DNA from: Punica granatum
Taxonomy: Eukaryota; Streptophyta; Magnoliopsida; Myrtales; Lythraceae
Reading direction: 5' to 3'
Assembly: GCF_007655135.1 (NCBI RefSeq)
Contig: NC_045129.1
Coordinates: 12,152,001 to 12,216,000 of the forward strand
Length of the DNA stretch: 64,000 nucleotides
This document shows positions 22,000-36,660 of this stretch, one piece after another. The first letter of the stretch is position 1. Each line of letters begins with the position of its first letter. The position numbers were made by a program, and so were the translations under genes. A model generated the notes under the pieces. The model was not told the origin of the DNA. It did not search any database and saw only the letters and a program-made list of their open reading frames with translations.

Positions 22000-22690
22000 A
22001 ATAATCGTATTACTAGTAATGTATATTACTTGAAGATAAATTCCCATAAAATAAATTACTGGTAATTTACATTCTCATATATAGTGTTTTTATGACATTG
22101 CTGGTAAAAAATGAGTTAATCACTTAGAAAATAATGACATTTGCACTTTTTATTAAATATAACGTGATCTTTGAAAAATGATACAGAAAAACATGATCTT
22201 TGCATTTTTTTTCTAAATATAATACGATTCGTGGAGAGTAGCACAAAAAAGCAAGACATTTTCATTTTTTTCCTAATTATAACATGACTTTAAAAAATAG
22301 CACATAAAAGCACAATATTCAAGGACGATATTTTTTTTTAACTTGCTAGAATCATAGTTAAACTTGAAGGACGTGTCTTTTCGTGTTTTTTTTAAGATCG
22401 TGCTATATTTAGGAAAAAAGTATAAAAATAATACTTTTTAAAGGTCGTGCTACATTTAGAAAAAAAAAAAAAAAGAAGAAAAACGTCGTGTATTTTTGTG
22501 TTATTTTCTAAATGTCATGTTATATTTAGAAAAAAAGTACAAAAGTCATACTTTTCTAAGCAACTAACCCCTTGTTTAATATTTAATTTTACAATACATC
22601 ACCAATTACCAAGGTGAGAATTCACTTTCCACTACCTTGGTGGTAATCTACAAACCACTTGGGTGGAAACGTGGATTCCCACGACCCAAC
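22000..22690. mobile_element. MITE nested in the composite element
   Basis: The left half (TGGTGTTTGACACTTTTTCA, ATTACTGGTAATTTACATTC) and the right half (CACCAATTACCAAGGTGAGAA...CCAACCAAACATG) look like two arms of one element separated by 22113-22570. The terminal TGTTTG/CAAACA supports this. Boundaries are inferred. Confidence 0.4.
22113..22570. mobile_element. Innermost TIR element, relative of 4289-4930
   Basis: Ends GAGTTAATCACTTAGAAAA and TTTTCTAAGCAACTAACCC pair as inverted repeats. The phrase CACGA/CATGATCTTT..ACAGAAAAACAT repeats inside and resembles the arms of the element at 4289-4930. No matching target duplication was found. Confidence 0.55.
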
Positions 22691-23215
22691 CAAACATGTT
22701 AACCTTGTGTGTTATGAGATTTTAAACTCCCATTCCTGAGACTATGGATAGATTTGTGCATACCAACCACCCCATTAGATCCAAGTAATGGAGGCTTCAC
22801 CGGCAGCCCTGACCACAAGGAACGAGGTGACCGAGCAATTTTGATGTCACTAGTGACCTCATCCCCTTTGGTGGGGGCTACTTGTGACCTCATCGCTTGG
22901 GATGGCCTTGAGGTGGGGCCACTTACGACCTCATCCCTTGGGGTAGGGGCCGTGGGCGGGCCCTCCAACTTTGGCGGGTGGCAGTAGTTTTTCCTTGAAG
23001 TTAGCATGTCCATTGTTTTTTAACTTTAATATTTCCTCCTTTTATATTTTGAATTATTTTGATGATGTGGTACAAAAATTATAAAAGATAGATGTTGTAA
23101 TAGATTTGAAACAAGATTAAAAGTTGATGTTTTACAGCCAAAAAAAAAATTCTAATATATTTGAGACAAATGTGAATTTTCATGATTTTAGAATAATTTA
23201 CCCTATATATATATA

Positions 23216-23704
23216 TATTTGATTAGCCGCAGATGTTAAGTTTTATAATGTGTAGGCAGAATTTTTCTCAAAACATGTTGCCTCTTGCTCAAAACCATCG
23301 GCCTCTTATGCAGCCATGCATGTGTTTGCTATTAATATATAACACAAGTTACTATTTATACAATTTTGAGGATGATAACAATGTGCTTTAAAAGGTTTAA
23401 ATCTTTTAAGATATGGCAGGATTATTCTATTTGTTCAGTAATGTTCCCCCCTTAGATATGAACTTGAATAATTTTGAAGGCCCGTCATGAAGAACTAATA
23501 ATTAATGGAAGGCACATGCATAGATCTGAAAAGTGATACCATATAAAATTTTGAGATGGTCACCGCATTATTGAAAATGATATATACATCGTATTTGTGA
23601 TAGATTATACAAAATATAAAATACTTAAATTAAAGACAAAACATTTGAATTGAAAGTAGAAGTAAAAAATACTTTCACTAATCACGAGTACAAAAAACAC
23701 TAGC
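23216..23704. other. AT-rich intergenic stretch
   Basis: No gene or clear repeat is seen. Confidence 0.5.
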
Positions 23705-23967
23705 AATGCGTTTGTTTTCGGAGTTAAAGTCACGAATTTGTGATTGTGATTGTAGAAGAAGACAAAAATATATGGGGCCCACCAGTTTGACTTTTGAAAT
23801 ATAAAATGAATGGAAGGTAGAGATAATTAATTATAATGGGATTGTATTTTAATAATATATGGGGCCCACCAATTTGACTTTTGAAATGTGTGTTTTGTTG
23901 TGTAGTGTTTTGAGTTAAAGTTAAAGTTAAAATCTTAAATCACGACTTTGATAACAAACGGAGCATA
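23705..23967. mobile_element. MITE with internal duplication
   Basis: Ends GCGTTTGTTTTCGGAGTTAAA and CGACTTTGATAACAAACGGAGC are inverted matches. The phrase ATATGGGGCCCACCAGTTTG...TTTGAAAT occurs twice (about 23770 and 23858). It is non-coding. Confidence 0.6.
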
Positions 23968-24751
23968 GATATTTTAATTAAAAGTTATAAATGCGTGACC
24001 ATAACTCCTTGTCATGTTAAATGGATCTTACCTTTAATATCGAGACCTTATTAGGTAAATTTCTAACAGGAGATGTTGACGTCGCATCTCAAAACAACGA
24101 GAGAAATAGTGAAAAGGGATAACAATATAATCCTAATCGCAAGAAACCCAATTAGATCAAATCAGGTGCAGTCCAACAGTATATTTCATAGGAGTGTGCA
24201 TTGATATCGGGTATATCTGGAGTCTATCGGAACCTACACGTTAGGATATAGTCTGGATAGTTCGTATTTAAAATAAGGTGGGGTCCGAGTATTAAAATAC
24301 AAAACCAGTAAAAATCGATTCGATCTCGATTCTTGCATATTGAATATCTAGAATCGAAATCGGAACCGATACTCGGATCCGGATAATAATTTTCTCTATT
24401 ATATATATATATATTCAGATATTCCTATATTTAAAATATAGTCACTAATTTTAAAAAAATCTAAATCTACGTCGACATTCTGTTTTGTGTGATTACTGAT
24501 TAAGGATGAAACATTTTCTGTTTTATTTAGCGAAATTTTTTTTTACAGGTAAGGTATCCGGAACCTGTAGTATAATACATGTTTCGATTCCATGACTGAA
24601 CATAATAGGGTCCGGTTTCAAAATCTTGAAATATATCCAAATAAGGTAAGATTCGGATATCGTGAAAAAAAAGAGAAGATATTCGGACTCGCACATCTCT
24701 AATATTTCGCCATATATTTATACTTTCTGAGTCTATAGAATAGGGTACTAA
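23968..24751. other. Intergenic stretch, possible decayed element
   Basis: The stretch 24180-24700 is rich in GATATCGGGT / CGGATCCGGA / AGATTCGGATATC phrases and may be a decayed DNA transposon, but the ends are not convincing. No gene is seen. Confidence 0.4.
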
Positions 24752-25062
24752 GTGTGTTTGGATTGAGAGTTGAGTTGAGTTGAGTTTTGATTTTAATTGA
24801 TTTGTAATGATTGTATGGTTGAATTATGAGAAAAAGTGTGAAAAAGTAATAAATAATTGAGAAAAAATAATGATTAAGTAATGATTGTGTTGTTGAATTG
24901 TGAAAAAGTAATAAATAGTTGAGAGAATTTAATATTAAAAATTGAATTGAATGGTTAAAAAAATTTAAAAAATAAAAAAAGTAATGATTGTGATGTTGAA
25001 TTGAAAATAAGTGAAGTTGAGTTGAGTTGAGTTGAGTTGAACATTTTTTCGAAAACAAACAC
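24752..25062. mobile_element. MITE with (GAGTT)n at both ends
   Basis: GTGTGTTTGGATTGAG at the left and GAAAACAAACACA at the right form inverted ends. Tandem TTGAG units follow the left end (24768-24787) and precede the right end (25012-25040). The body resembles the reverse complement of the MITE at 21024-21598. Confidence 0.6.
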
Positions 25063-25240
25063 ATCATCTTGTATATATTTAAGATTTTCTTGTTGACTTT
25101 TCTATATGGATCAACTCTCAACAAGTGTCGGACTCTATGAAAAATTTTATCAGCGAGGGCGTGTATGGGGTCTTTCCACAGCATTCAAGAGACACCCTCA
25201 AATAAAGAATCCGTGCTCCGAACTGGTACATTTTTATGGT

Positions 25241-25944
25241 TTGTCTGGTTTGTAAATGTGATTTAAAATTACAATTTTAATTTAATTTTATCCACAATAA
25301 AATAAAAAAACTCATACAAAGTCAAAGAGTGAGCCCCATTTATATCACTTTTTTTCACAACAAAATAAAATAACTCATACAAAGTCAAAGAGTGAGCTTC
25401 ATTTATACCATTTTTTTTTAAAAATCAAAATCTAATTTTAAAATGTTACTTTGAAGAGCATGGTCTTGTTTGGTTTCATAGTGTTATTTTAAAATCACAA
25501 TTCTAACTTAACTCTACTCACTACAAAACAAAATAACTTATACAAAGTCAAAGAGTGGACCCCATTTATACCACTTTTTTCACAACAAAACAACATAACT
25601 CATACAAAGTCAAAGGGTGGGCCTCACTCTTTTTCAAAATCAAAATTTGATTTTAAAATTCTTCTATGAAATCAAACGCAACATTAGTAATTCATTGACA
25701 AGCTCCCGCAGTTTTGGGGCCTGTTTGGTTTCAAGATGGTATTTTAAAATCACAATTCTAACTTAATTCTATCCACTACAAAACAAAATAACTCATACAA
25801 AGTCAAAGAGTGGACCTCATTTATACCACTTTTTTCCACAACAAAACAACATAACACATACAAAGTCAAAGGTGGGCCTCATTTATACCACTCAAAATCA
25901 AAATCAAAATCTGATTTTAAAATTCTACTATGAAACCAAACGCA
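25241..25944 (+). mobile_element. Three head-to-tail MITEs of the GTTTGGTTTCA family
   Basis: Copies at about 25241-25455, 25467-25680 and 25722-25944 share TTTTAAAATCACAATTCTAAC, two AACTCATACAAAGTCAAAG blocks and end CTATGAAACCAAACGCAACATT. All run in the same direction. The second and third resemble each other most, which suggests local duplication as well as insertion. Confidence 0.75.
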
Positions 25945-26735
25945 ACATTGGCCTTTGAGCCGCCTCTTTGTCTTCCCTTTCTTCAATATCGATAAGCCTT
26001 TCGAGGGAACTATAGTTTTAGGACCCTCCCGTGATTATCCTAGTCAATTCTTTTTTTCAATTTGCATTGAATAGGTTGTGAATAAAACATGTGCTAATAA
26101 AATGAAAATCATGCGTTGTGATTTTTCTTTTCTTTTCTTTTTCTTTTTTAATAAATTACGTCCTGTGGTTGGCAATGCTGAAATTGATAAAAAGATATTT
26201 GCTCTCACAGCCAATGACTTTTTATATTAAAAAAGAAAACAGTGGATCTTACATGGCAATCATGAAATTTCAAAAGTGGGACTCAAATTCCATTCATCCA
26301 TCGGAGTAGTGAGTCCTAATTCTTTTATATCCCAATTTATCCGAGGTGACGTGGCTGGTATCCGTGTTACCAAAGTGAGCTATCAAATTTGGAACTTATC
26401 CCCCTTCATTGGACATGCTCTTATGGACGAGTGCTGATTTAAATAAAATATTGAAAGTTTTGAAAATACTTACAAAATGTTTAATAAGATGCACTAAAAT
26501 TATTTTGAGAGCGATTTAAATTAATAAAATCTTATGAATCTGTATATGAAATTAAATCATATTAATTTATTCTTTATTCTTTAAAATAGCAAATCACGTA
26601 CTATTGCTACGAAATTGGATAGTTGCTTAGATTAATAATATTTATCATTCGATGAATTAGTAGTTGCTAAGGCTTGATGAAATTATTTTCATGGCAACAA
26701 ATGAGTTATAGATAATTGAGAAAAAATCCTTCATA
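25945..26735. other. Intergenic stretch upstream of the aminotransferase locus
   Basis: AT-rich, no gene recognised. It should contain the old promoter of the locus at 26859-30818, but no TATA box stands out. Confidence 0.4.
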
Positions 26736-26858
26736 ATGCGGGGTTTTATTAAATATATTGTTCCGAAATTATACAGCCGAAAAGTCAAAACACTCTGCCT
26801 CCTGCTAGTGCCGAGCTGCTCAGTGCTCAGGGGAGGGAGACGACTGCCCGGACCGAGA

Positions 26859-30818
<3,960 letters not shown>

Positions 30819-31064
30819 ACAATAACAAGACAACCCTTTGAGGGAGATTACTGACTAGAGTTCTGGTTCCAGGAGCAATTGGGTTTTGTTCATCAGATTG
30901 TGTCAGGATAGAACAACCCAACGCATATGGTGAGTCGTGATAGGATAAACTATCCTGATAAATAATGCATTGGAATGTCGTACAACTGTTGTCGGCGCAA
31001 ATTAAATTCATGTTAAAAAAAAAAAAGTTTCTGTGACACATGGACACAGGGATGTTCCTCGATG

Positions 31065-31470
31065 ACAATCATATTTGTGATCTTTATCAGTTATTGGAAA
31101 GTGCGGTACTCCTTAATTACGAGATATGGCTAGTTTGAGCAGTCTGTTTCTTTCTTCCCATGAATTTAAATGTAATGTAATTGGTTTGGAATATTCCAAA
31201 GTATGCGACTTAATTAATATATCTCATGCCCTTATGTTAAGCGAAAATTTGTTATATGCAGTAATTTTGTCTGTCAAAACATTCCCGTGCTTCTTGTGCG
31301 TTCCTCAGCGCGGTCGGGGTAATTGATTATGATGTTTACAATGCTATGTTCGTAGCCTTATCGAGCCTCGCTCATTGAGCCAAGTTTGGGGTCAGTCTAC
31401 GTGCCAAAGAAAATATCTTTCATTTGTTCTATTCAAAAGTTCAAAATTTCCCGTCTTCACTTTCTTCTAA
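31065..31470 (+). repeat. Fourth, diverged copy of the GDSL upstream flank (left part)
   Basis: It follows 1700-2150 closely: TTTGTGATCTTTATCAGTTATT, ATATGGCTAGTTTGAGCAGTCTG, CAAAACATTCCCGTGCTTCTTGTGCGTTC, TATCGAGCCTCGC, GTGCCAAAG. It breaks off at 31470, where a gypsy LTR begins, and resumes at 33890. No GDSL coding sequence remains. Confidence 0.7.
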
Positions 31471-32359
31471 TGACGCCACGTGGATCACATATATACGCCT
31501 AAATCTTCGTTTAGACGATGAAGTGATAGAAAAATAACTCGGACCAAGCTCGAGATGATGGAATTAAAATGCCACAAGAGCAAGAGTAATTTGATTATGA
31601 TAGGTCTCCTTCACACTGAAGATTACAACTCATTTATAGACTAGAAGATCGGATCATCCATATCCATATAATATACCAAAAGAAACTTCAGATATTTGAT
31701 ATCTTTCTCTTTGAATGAGATCTCCATTCCCTCTAAAAGCTACCGCTTAACTTCAACTACTAGCTTGCTCTGTTTGGTTTCAGAGTTATATTTTAGAATC
31801 ACAATTCTAACTTAATTCTACCCACTACAAAACAAAATAACTCATACAAAATCAAAGAGTGGGTCCCATTTATATTACTTTTTTCCACAACAAAACAACA
31901 TAACTCTTACAAAGTCAAAGGGTGGACCCCATTTATACCACTCAAAATCAAAATTAAAATCACAATTCTAAAATCCTTTTATGAAACCAAACACCACCTA
32001 ACTAAAAGCATTAAGTACATCATAGAGAGTGAAAATCAACTACTTATACTCAACAATCCACCTTAATCTGAATTTAGTCTTTCAGTATCATAATTAAAGA
32101 GTCAACAACTATTCCACCTACTTCATTAATTAAACTTGACTTTTTCTCCCATCAATATTGACAACTTATTTTGGCCTTTAATGCTTCGAATCGGGCCTCT
32201 TTAGATTGGGCTTCTCACGAACAAAACTTATTGCCTCTGTATCGTGTAAACTCTTCATCTTCCCTCTCCACTTGACGAGAATCCGGCCTCGATTTATCCA
32301 TAATCGGCTTATTTGGACTTCACCGTTTTGTGGCTTGCATGATCCAAAAATCCTCCGCA
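31471..32359 (-). repeat. 3' LTR of the gypsy relic, with MITE insertion
   Basis: It matches 33377-33889 over its outer parts (TTTAGACGATG, AAGAGCAAGAGTAATTTRATT, GATTACAACTCATTTATAGACTA, then ACTTAATCAGAATTTAGTCTT-like through GATCCAAAAATCCTCCGCA) but is about 375 bases longer. The excess is a MITE at 31771-31995 and some extra bases before it. Terminal TG...CA is present. Confidence 0.75.
31771..31995 (+). mobile_element. MITE of the GTTTGGTTTCA family inside an LTR
   Basis: TGTTTGGTTTCAGAGTTATATTT at the left and AAAATCCTTTTATGAAACCAAACACC at the right, with the family body between. It is absent from the sister LTR, so it arrived after the gypsy insertion. Confidence 0.75.
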
Positions 32360-32417
32360 TTATTCTCCCACACTCGTGAGAAGCTCGTCCTCGAGCTGAC
32401 GTGATAAATATAACGTT

Positions 32418-33165
32418 TCATTCAGGATGATTTGGAGGTGCTCGTATTGGACATGACTCATATGATGAATCTTCAATTGCAATGTCTTCAAGTTCCATGT
32501 ATGAAGAACTTAAATCTGGTACCTTTATGACTTTCTCTTCAAAAGATGAATCCTTCACGATTAAAACTTGAATATCTTTATGCTCTAAGGTTGATTTGTT
32601 TTGGGACTCTAGTTCTTCTTCCTCTTTTGATTTGTCATCCTTCACGGAAACTTCTTCATCTATTTTGTCGTTCTTGGAGTCTTCTTCTTCAATCTGCACT
32701 TTTTCCTCCTTTATTACAGCATCGAAGGTCATAATATCACTCGTTTATGAATTTTCAGTTTGAATAGAATGGCTTAACTCCACAAAATCATTTGGAGATT
32801 CAAATAGGTGCTCCTCATATTCCAAAGGAAGGAATCTAGCCTTTAGCAAATGCTTCATAAGCCCCCATGTGAATATCGGATCCTTATTATCTTAAAGACA
32901 ATCTCTTTGCAACCTTTCCCACCAAATAGAAGCTCTACCCCTTAAACGATAAACTGCTCGATCAAGTCATCTTCCGTCATCGAGAATGTCTTAGTAGTCG
33001 AAGGAACTCGTCTACATCAGACATCAATTCCAATAACTCCTCAACCCTCGTGCTTCCACTGAAAATTGAAATTTTTTTTGGAGAATAATCATTTAACTTG
33101 TATAGATATCCTCTTCTTCTATAAGAACTGCCGATCCAATTATACTTGCCGTCTTTGGAACTCAT
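32418..33165 (-). pseudogene. Ty3/gypsy gag remnant
   Basis: Minus-strand fragments read as a plant gypsy gag: an N-terminal part around 33165-32977 (DVDEFLRLLRHSR), a broken middle with the phrase KARFLPLEYEEHLFESPNDF (about 32860-32800), and an acidic Lys/Glu-rich tail (32732-32418, EEKVQIEEEDSKNDKIDEE). Stops and shifts separate the pieces. No zinc knuckle or protease follows. Confidence 0.65.
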
Positions 33166-33376
33166 AAGAAACGCGTTGAGTGAAAGGTGACTTACGAGGA
33201 ATAACTCATTGTATCAAGCCTCAGTCTTCTTCATTCCAGTTGCTGCCTTTCATGAGTGCATCAAGCCTCTCAACTCTCTGCTCCATGAATGTAGAACATC
33301 CTTCGTTCTTCGATAAGAGGATGGTTGTGACTCGCCTTGTTGGCCAGTTTAGGCGAATTCCTGCTCTGATTCGAAC

Positions 33377-33889
33377 TGATGCAGCGGGGTTCACGTATAC
33401 ACGCTTAAATATTCATTTAGACGATGGAAAATGCCTCAAGAGCAAGAGTAATTTAATTATGATATGATAGGTCGAAGATTACAACTCATTTATAGACTAA
33501 CACTTAACTCCAACTACCACCCAAAGCCAGCTAAAAGTATTACTTACATCATTGAGAATGAAAATCAACTAAATATACTCAACAACCCAACTTAATCAGA
33601 ATTTAGTCTTCCAATATCATAATTAAAGAGCCAATAATTATTTCACCTACTTCATTAATTAAACTTGACTTCTCTTCCCCATCAATATCAGCAACTTATT
33701 TGGGTCTTCAATGCTTCGAATCAGGCCTCATTAGATTGGGCTTCTCATGAACAAAACTTATTGCCTCCGTATCGTCTAGACTTCTCATCTTTCCTTTCCA
33801 CTTGACGAGATCCCGACCTTAATTTATCCATAATCGACTTATTTCGACTTCACTGTTTTGTTGCTTGCGTGATCCAAAAATCCTCCGCA
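33377..33889 (-). repeat. 5' LTR of the gypsy relic
   Basis: The 513-base LTR starts TGATGCAGCGGGG and ends CCTCCGCA on the plus strand. It is the uninterrupted partner of 31471-32359. Confidence 0.75.
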
Positions 33890-34010
33890 TTCAAAAAGAA
33901 CACCCACGACATGGGGCATAAAGCTCATCTTGAATATACTCTTTATAACATTAACAATTATATTAGCAAATGAAAAATGAACCAAAGCGATTCACAAAGT
34001 ACCATTATCA
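33890..34010 (+). repeat. Fourth copy of the GDSL upstream flank (right part)
   Basis: TCAAAAAGAACACCCACGAC, GGGGCATAAAGCTCATCTTG and CCAAAGCGATTCACAAAGT match 2150-2260 and continue the block that stops at 31470. Confidence 0.65.
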
Positions 34011-34494
34011 GCTCTTATTTCAGGATGACACAGTAATTCATAAAAAAAAAAAAACGACATTGTATCATTACCAAGCTCCATAAGCACCTTTTATGGATTG
34101 CAATAATCTCTATCCATCAGTCAGCGACTGTCCATGATGATCGGAAACACGCGCCTAGAAGCATATGCTAAATCCCATAATAGTCATGGACGATGGATAT
34201 TTGTAATCTTTTTATTTATTTATTTTTAAATCATTAGTGATGTATATTTGTAAGGTTCATTCAATAAGGTCAAGTCATTATCTAACTATTTGTTAGCACC
34301 ATTTATTATAAGGTAAAACCCAGCCCAAGCCCAGCAGCCCACCACTATGATCGGTCCCACCTCGGACGCACCCATCATCGATTGGCTTTGTGACCGTTGG
34401 AATGTTGGTGGCTTTTCTTCAGGATCCGCTCCTCTTTCTCCTCTTGTCATCTTTGAACACAGACACAGAGACAGAGACAGAGAGAGTTGCAGAG

Positions 34495-35068
34495 ATGACT
34501 GAAGAAGGCAATCTACCTCCCCAAACTCGACATGAACACGATCTTCAACTGTCAACATCCTCCTCCCTCGGCTTCGTCTATTACAGGTACCTTCTTTCTG
34601 CAATAGCTGTTCTTGTACTTAATACCCGACAATCACTAGTAGTTTCAAAACTGACTGACATTCCGTTACTGAAAAATGACGAACTCGGCCTGTTCGTGTT
34701 GCAGCTGCGGTGCTTGCGGGTACAACTTGAATCTCAGCTCAAGTAACCGGCACACGTTATCGGTTATTGGGTCCGAGTACGGGAAGCTCGTGAGGAGAGG
34801 GATCGTCTCCTTCTTTTCGATCGATGAGAGCCGGTTCACTCAGATGGAAGAGGTCAAGTACCGGCCCTACTTCACCTCCAAGCGCTCGTGGGGCCTGCTG
34901 AGGAGGAGAACCAAGCTTCTCTGTCGCAAATGCGGGGCCCATGTCGGGAACTCGGACAAGTGTAGGGCGTCTTCCTCTGAGTCATGGGATGGGTTATCTG
35001 AGAGTCGAATCTTTAGTATAAAGATTGGCGCTTTACAACCTTTATCCACAGAGCACTTCATGATATAG
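34495..35068 (+). CDS. At4g08330-like zinc-ribbon protein of unknown function
   Basis: It resembles the plant family annotated as uncharacterized protein At4g08330, whose function is unknown. Coding exons are 34495-34586 and 34705-35068 with a GT-AG intron in phase 2, giving 151 residues. Two CxxC pairs, Cys32/Cys35 (SCGACGYNLNLSSSNR) and Cys104/Cys107 (LLCRKCGAHVG), are spaced like a four-cysteine zinc site of the Yippee/MsrB/Mis18 kind. Between them is the conserved VRRGIVSFFSIDESRFTQ stretch and a basic SWGLLRRRTK segment. The 5' side has an (ACAGAG)n tract just before the ATG. No lesion is seen. The copy of this block at 18180-20165 has both flanks of the gene but none of the coding region. 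Confidence 0.85.
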
Positions 35069-35694
35069 ACACGGGCAAACTAGTTCTTCTTTTCGGTCTT
35101 TTTGGATGGATATCGAGTGACAAATAGATGAGTTATTCGTTTTTCTCGGTTGGGGACTGTTTGTGTTTGTAGAATTCCTTCATCTTTCCTATGAAAAACA
35201 TGACGCAGTTTCGAGATTCTGACCCAATAAAAAAGATATTCGATAGTCACTTCGTTTTCTTTTTGGTCAATAATGATTCATTAATTTGATAAATACAATG
35301 ATCAAAGATTTATCTCTCTGCATCTATTTTTCATTTTGGTTCTGTTCTACTCCCTAACAAAATGCCAAGACAACGTAAAAATCCTACTTTTGAAAAATCG
35401 AACTAGATCAGTTGAAGCTCGGGTGGAATAGAATGGAGTAAAATACTACTCCAAAAGTTTTTTGTTGTCCAGTCGCCGGCATGAACGACCAAAAATAGCC
35501 TCACAAGCAGGATTCAAAAATCAGACTTTTCTTCTTTTGAAGCTGCCTGGATTCAAGCTGGAAACTTTTGGAAATGAATCGTTTTGAGATTTGGCATATT
35601 TCGCCATTACAACTTATTCCGAGGACAGGAAGTCTGAGAATGACCAAAAGGACTAATTCAATTTCTGATATGTGAAGCACAAATGTTGTAGTAA

Positions 35695-36038
35695 GGGGCC
35701 GTTTGGTTCGCCGGTGGTTAGATTATGGGGAATGTAAAAATTACAAAGAAAATTTAATTAGGGAATCATTTTATGTAGGGTAAAGATTGAAAAGTAAGAT
35801 CGTTGTGTTTGGTAAATATATTAGATTACGGAAAATGTGAGTAATAATATAATATATGATTTATTTCTATAGAGATAAGATGTAGGACCTCTGGTTGTAA
35901 TATGAGAATACCAAGTGTTTCGACCGTAAAAAATGTTTTCCGGAAAATGTTAACCCACGAAAATTTTTCCTGGGAATCACTTTCCCACCAAACGATGTAA
36001 AAGAGGTGGGAAAGTTGGGATTTTCTCCAAACGCCCCC
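35695..36038. mobile_element. Tourist/Harbinger-like MITE with TAA target duplication
   Basis: Ends GGGGCCGTTTGG and CCAAACGCCCCC are inverted repeats. TAA flanks both sides (35692-35694, 36039-36041), as expected of PIF/Harbinger elements (TWA targets). It is absent from the corresponding place near 19565 in copy 1. It is non-coding. Confidence 0.8.
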
Positions 36039-36163
36039 TAAAAGAAGATCGAACAGAGATGATACACTGCAAATTTTGCTCTCATTTCTTTATTGACGGA
36101 TTGCCCGTAAGTTCAAGTCAATGAATATAATCAAAGAGTGGATAAAATAGCAAGCTCTAAATC

Positions 36164-36526
36164 TCAACAAGGATAGTAACAGAGACAGTTGAGATCGTCT
36201 CCACAATAATGTCTGACTGCATTCGGACCATACGCCTTCTTGCAATAGGCATCGCACCTGCTTTGTATGCCTGCAACCCTCCGCCTTCGTGCACGTTTTT
36301 GCTTCGACTGTTGCCACTTCATTTGCTATCGCAACGAAATGTTTTAGAATTTACAATATGGAGAAGGAAAAAAAATTGAAAGTAGATATATATACATATA
36401 AATTGTTATATGTTTATCGGAATTATATATCGGTAGAATGCACAGATTGAACTTGGGTTTTTTCAACTTACAACTGATCATGAAGAGGACGAGAACAACA
36501 ATGGCCAAGATAGACATACTCTTCAT
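36164..36526 (-). pseudogene. Defensin-like peptide gene, frameshifted copy
   Basis: Duplicate of the gene at 19693-20049. Exon 1 (36526-36472) encodes an intact signal peptide (MKSMSILAIVVLVLFMIS) and keeps the phase-1 donor. Exon 2 (36325-36164) begins correctly, NEVATVEAKTC, but a net loss of eight bases between the first and third cysteine codons throws the rest out of frame. Bases encoding the later cysteines, including the C-x1-C pair, survive in another frame up to the old stop. A three-base insertion also occurred. The TATA box at 36604-36613 is kept, so it may still be transcribed. Confidence 0.75.
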
Positions 36527-36603
36527 CTTAGTTTCATGAGAAATTATCTTATGCTAGTGAAAATGAATCGACTATGGTCTGACCTATACAACAACTGGAG
36601 CGA

Positions 36604-36613
36604 CAATTTATAG
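36604..36613 (-). promoter_or_regulatory. TATA box of the frameshifted defensin-like gene
   Basis: TATAAATTG on the minus strand, at the same place as the box of the intact gene (20137-20146). Confidence 0.5.
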
Positions 36614-36660
36614 GACTGGCTTGTGTGATTAAGCATATCTTTTACTACCAAACATCAAAA

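Larger units (their letters stand above)
21640..23215. mobile_element. Composite MULE-like element split by nested insertions
   Basis: The left part (GTGGCATCCCCACATCGTCAAAATATT near 21702) and the right part (GAATTATTTTGATGATGTGGTAC near 23050) are inverted matches. GC-rich cores lie at 21780-21990 and 22740-22985, the latter with repeated GACCTCATC-x-CTTGGGG phrases. Between them sits a second element (about 22000-22690), itself interrupted. The outer boundaries are approximate. Confidence 0.45.
31471..33889 (-). mobile_element. Ty3/gypsy-derived LTR element, gag relic only
   Basis: Two direct LTRs (31471-32359 and 33377-33889) flank about 1 kb that holds only gag remains. Orientation is minus: gag reads downward from 33165, and a purine-rich tract (GTGTGGGAGAATAA on the minus strand, about 32360-32375) adjoins the left LTR. 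pol is absent. The insertion separates two pieces of the fourth GDSL-flank copy, so it came after that duplication. The flanking bases are too diverged to call a target duplication. Confidence 0.75.
34085..36660 (+). repeat. Segmental duplication, copy 2 (zinc-ribbon/defensin block)
   Basis: Counterpart of 18180-20165, in the same orientation. This copy keeps the At4g08330-type gene and carries its own MITE (35695-36038), but lacks the SINEs of copy 1. Similarity covers the gene's 5' and 3' flanks and the defensin-like gene with its promoter. Confidence 0.8.
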
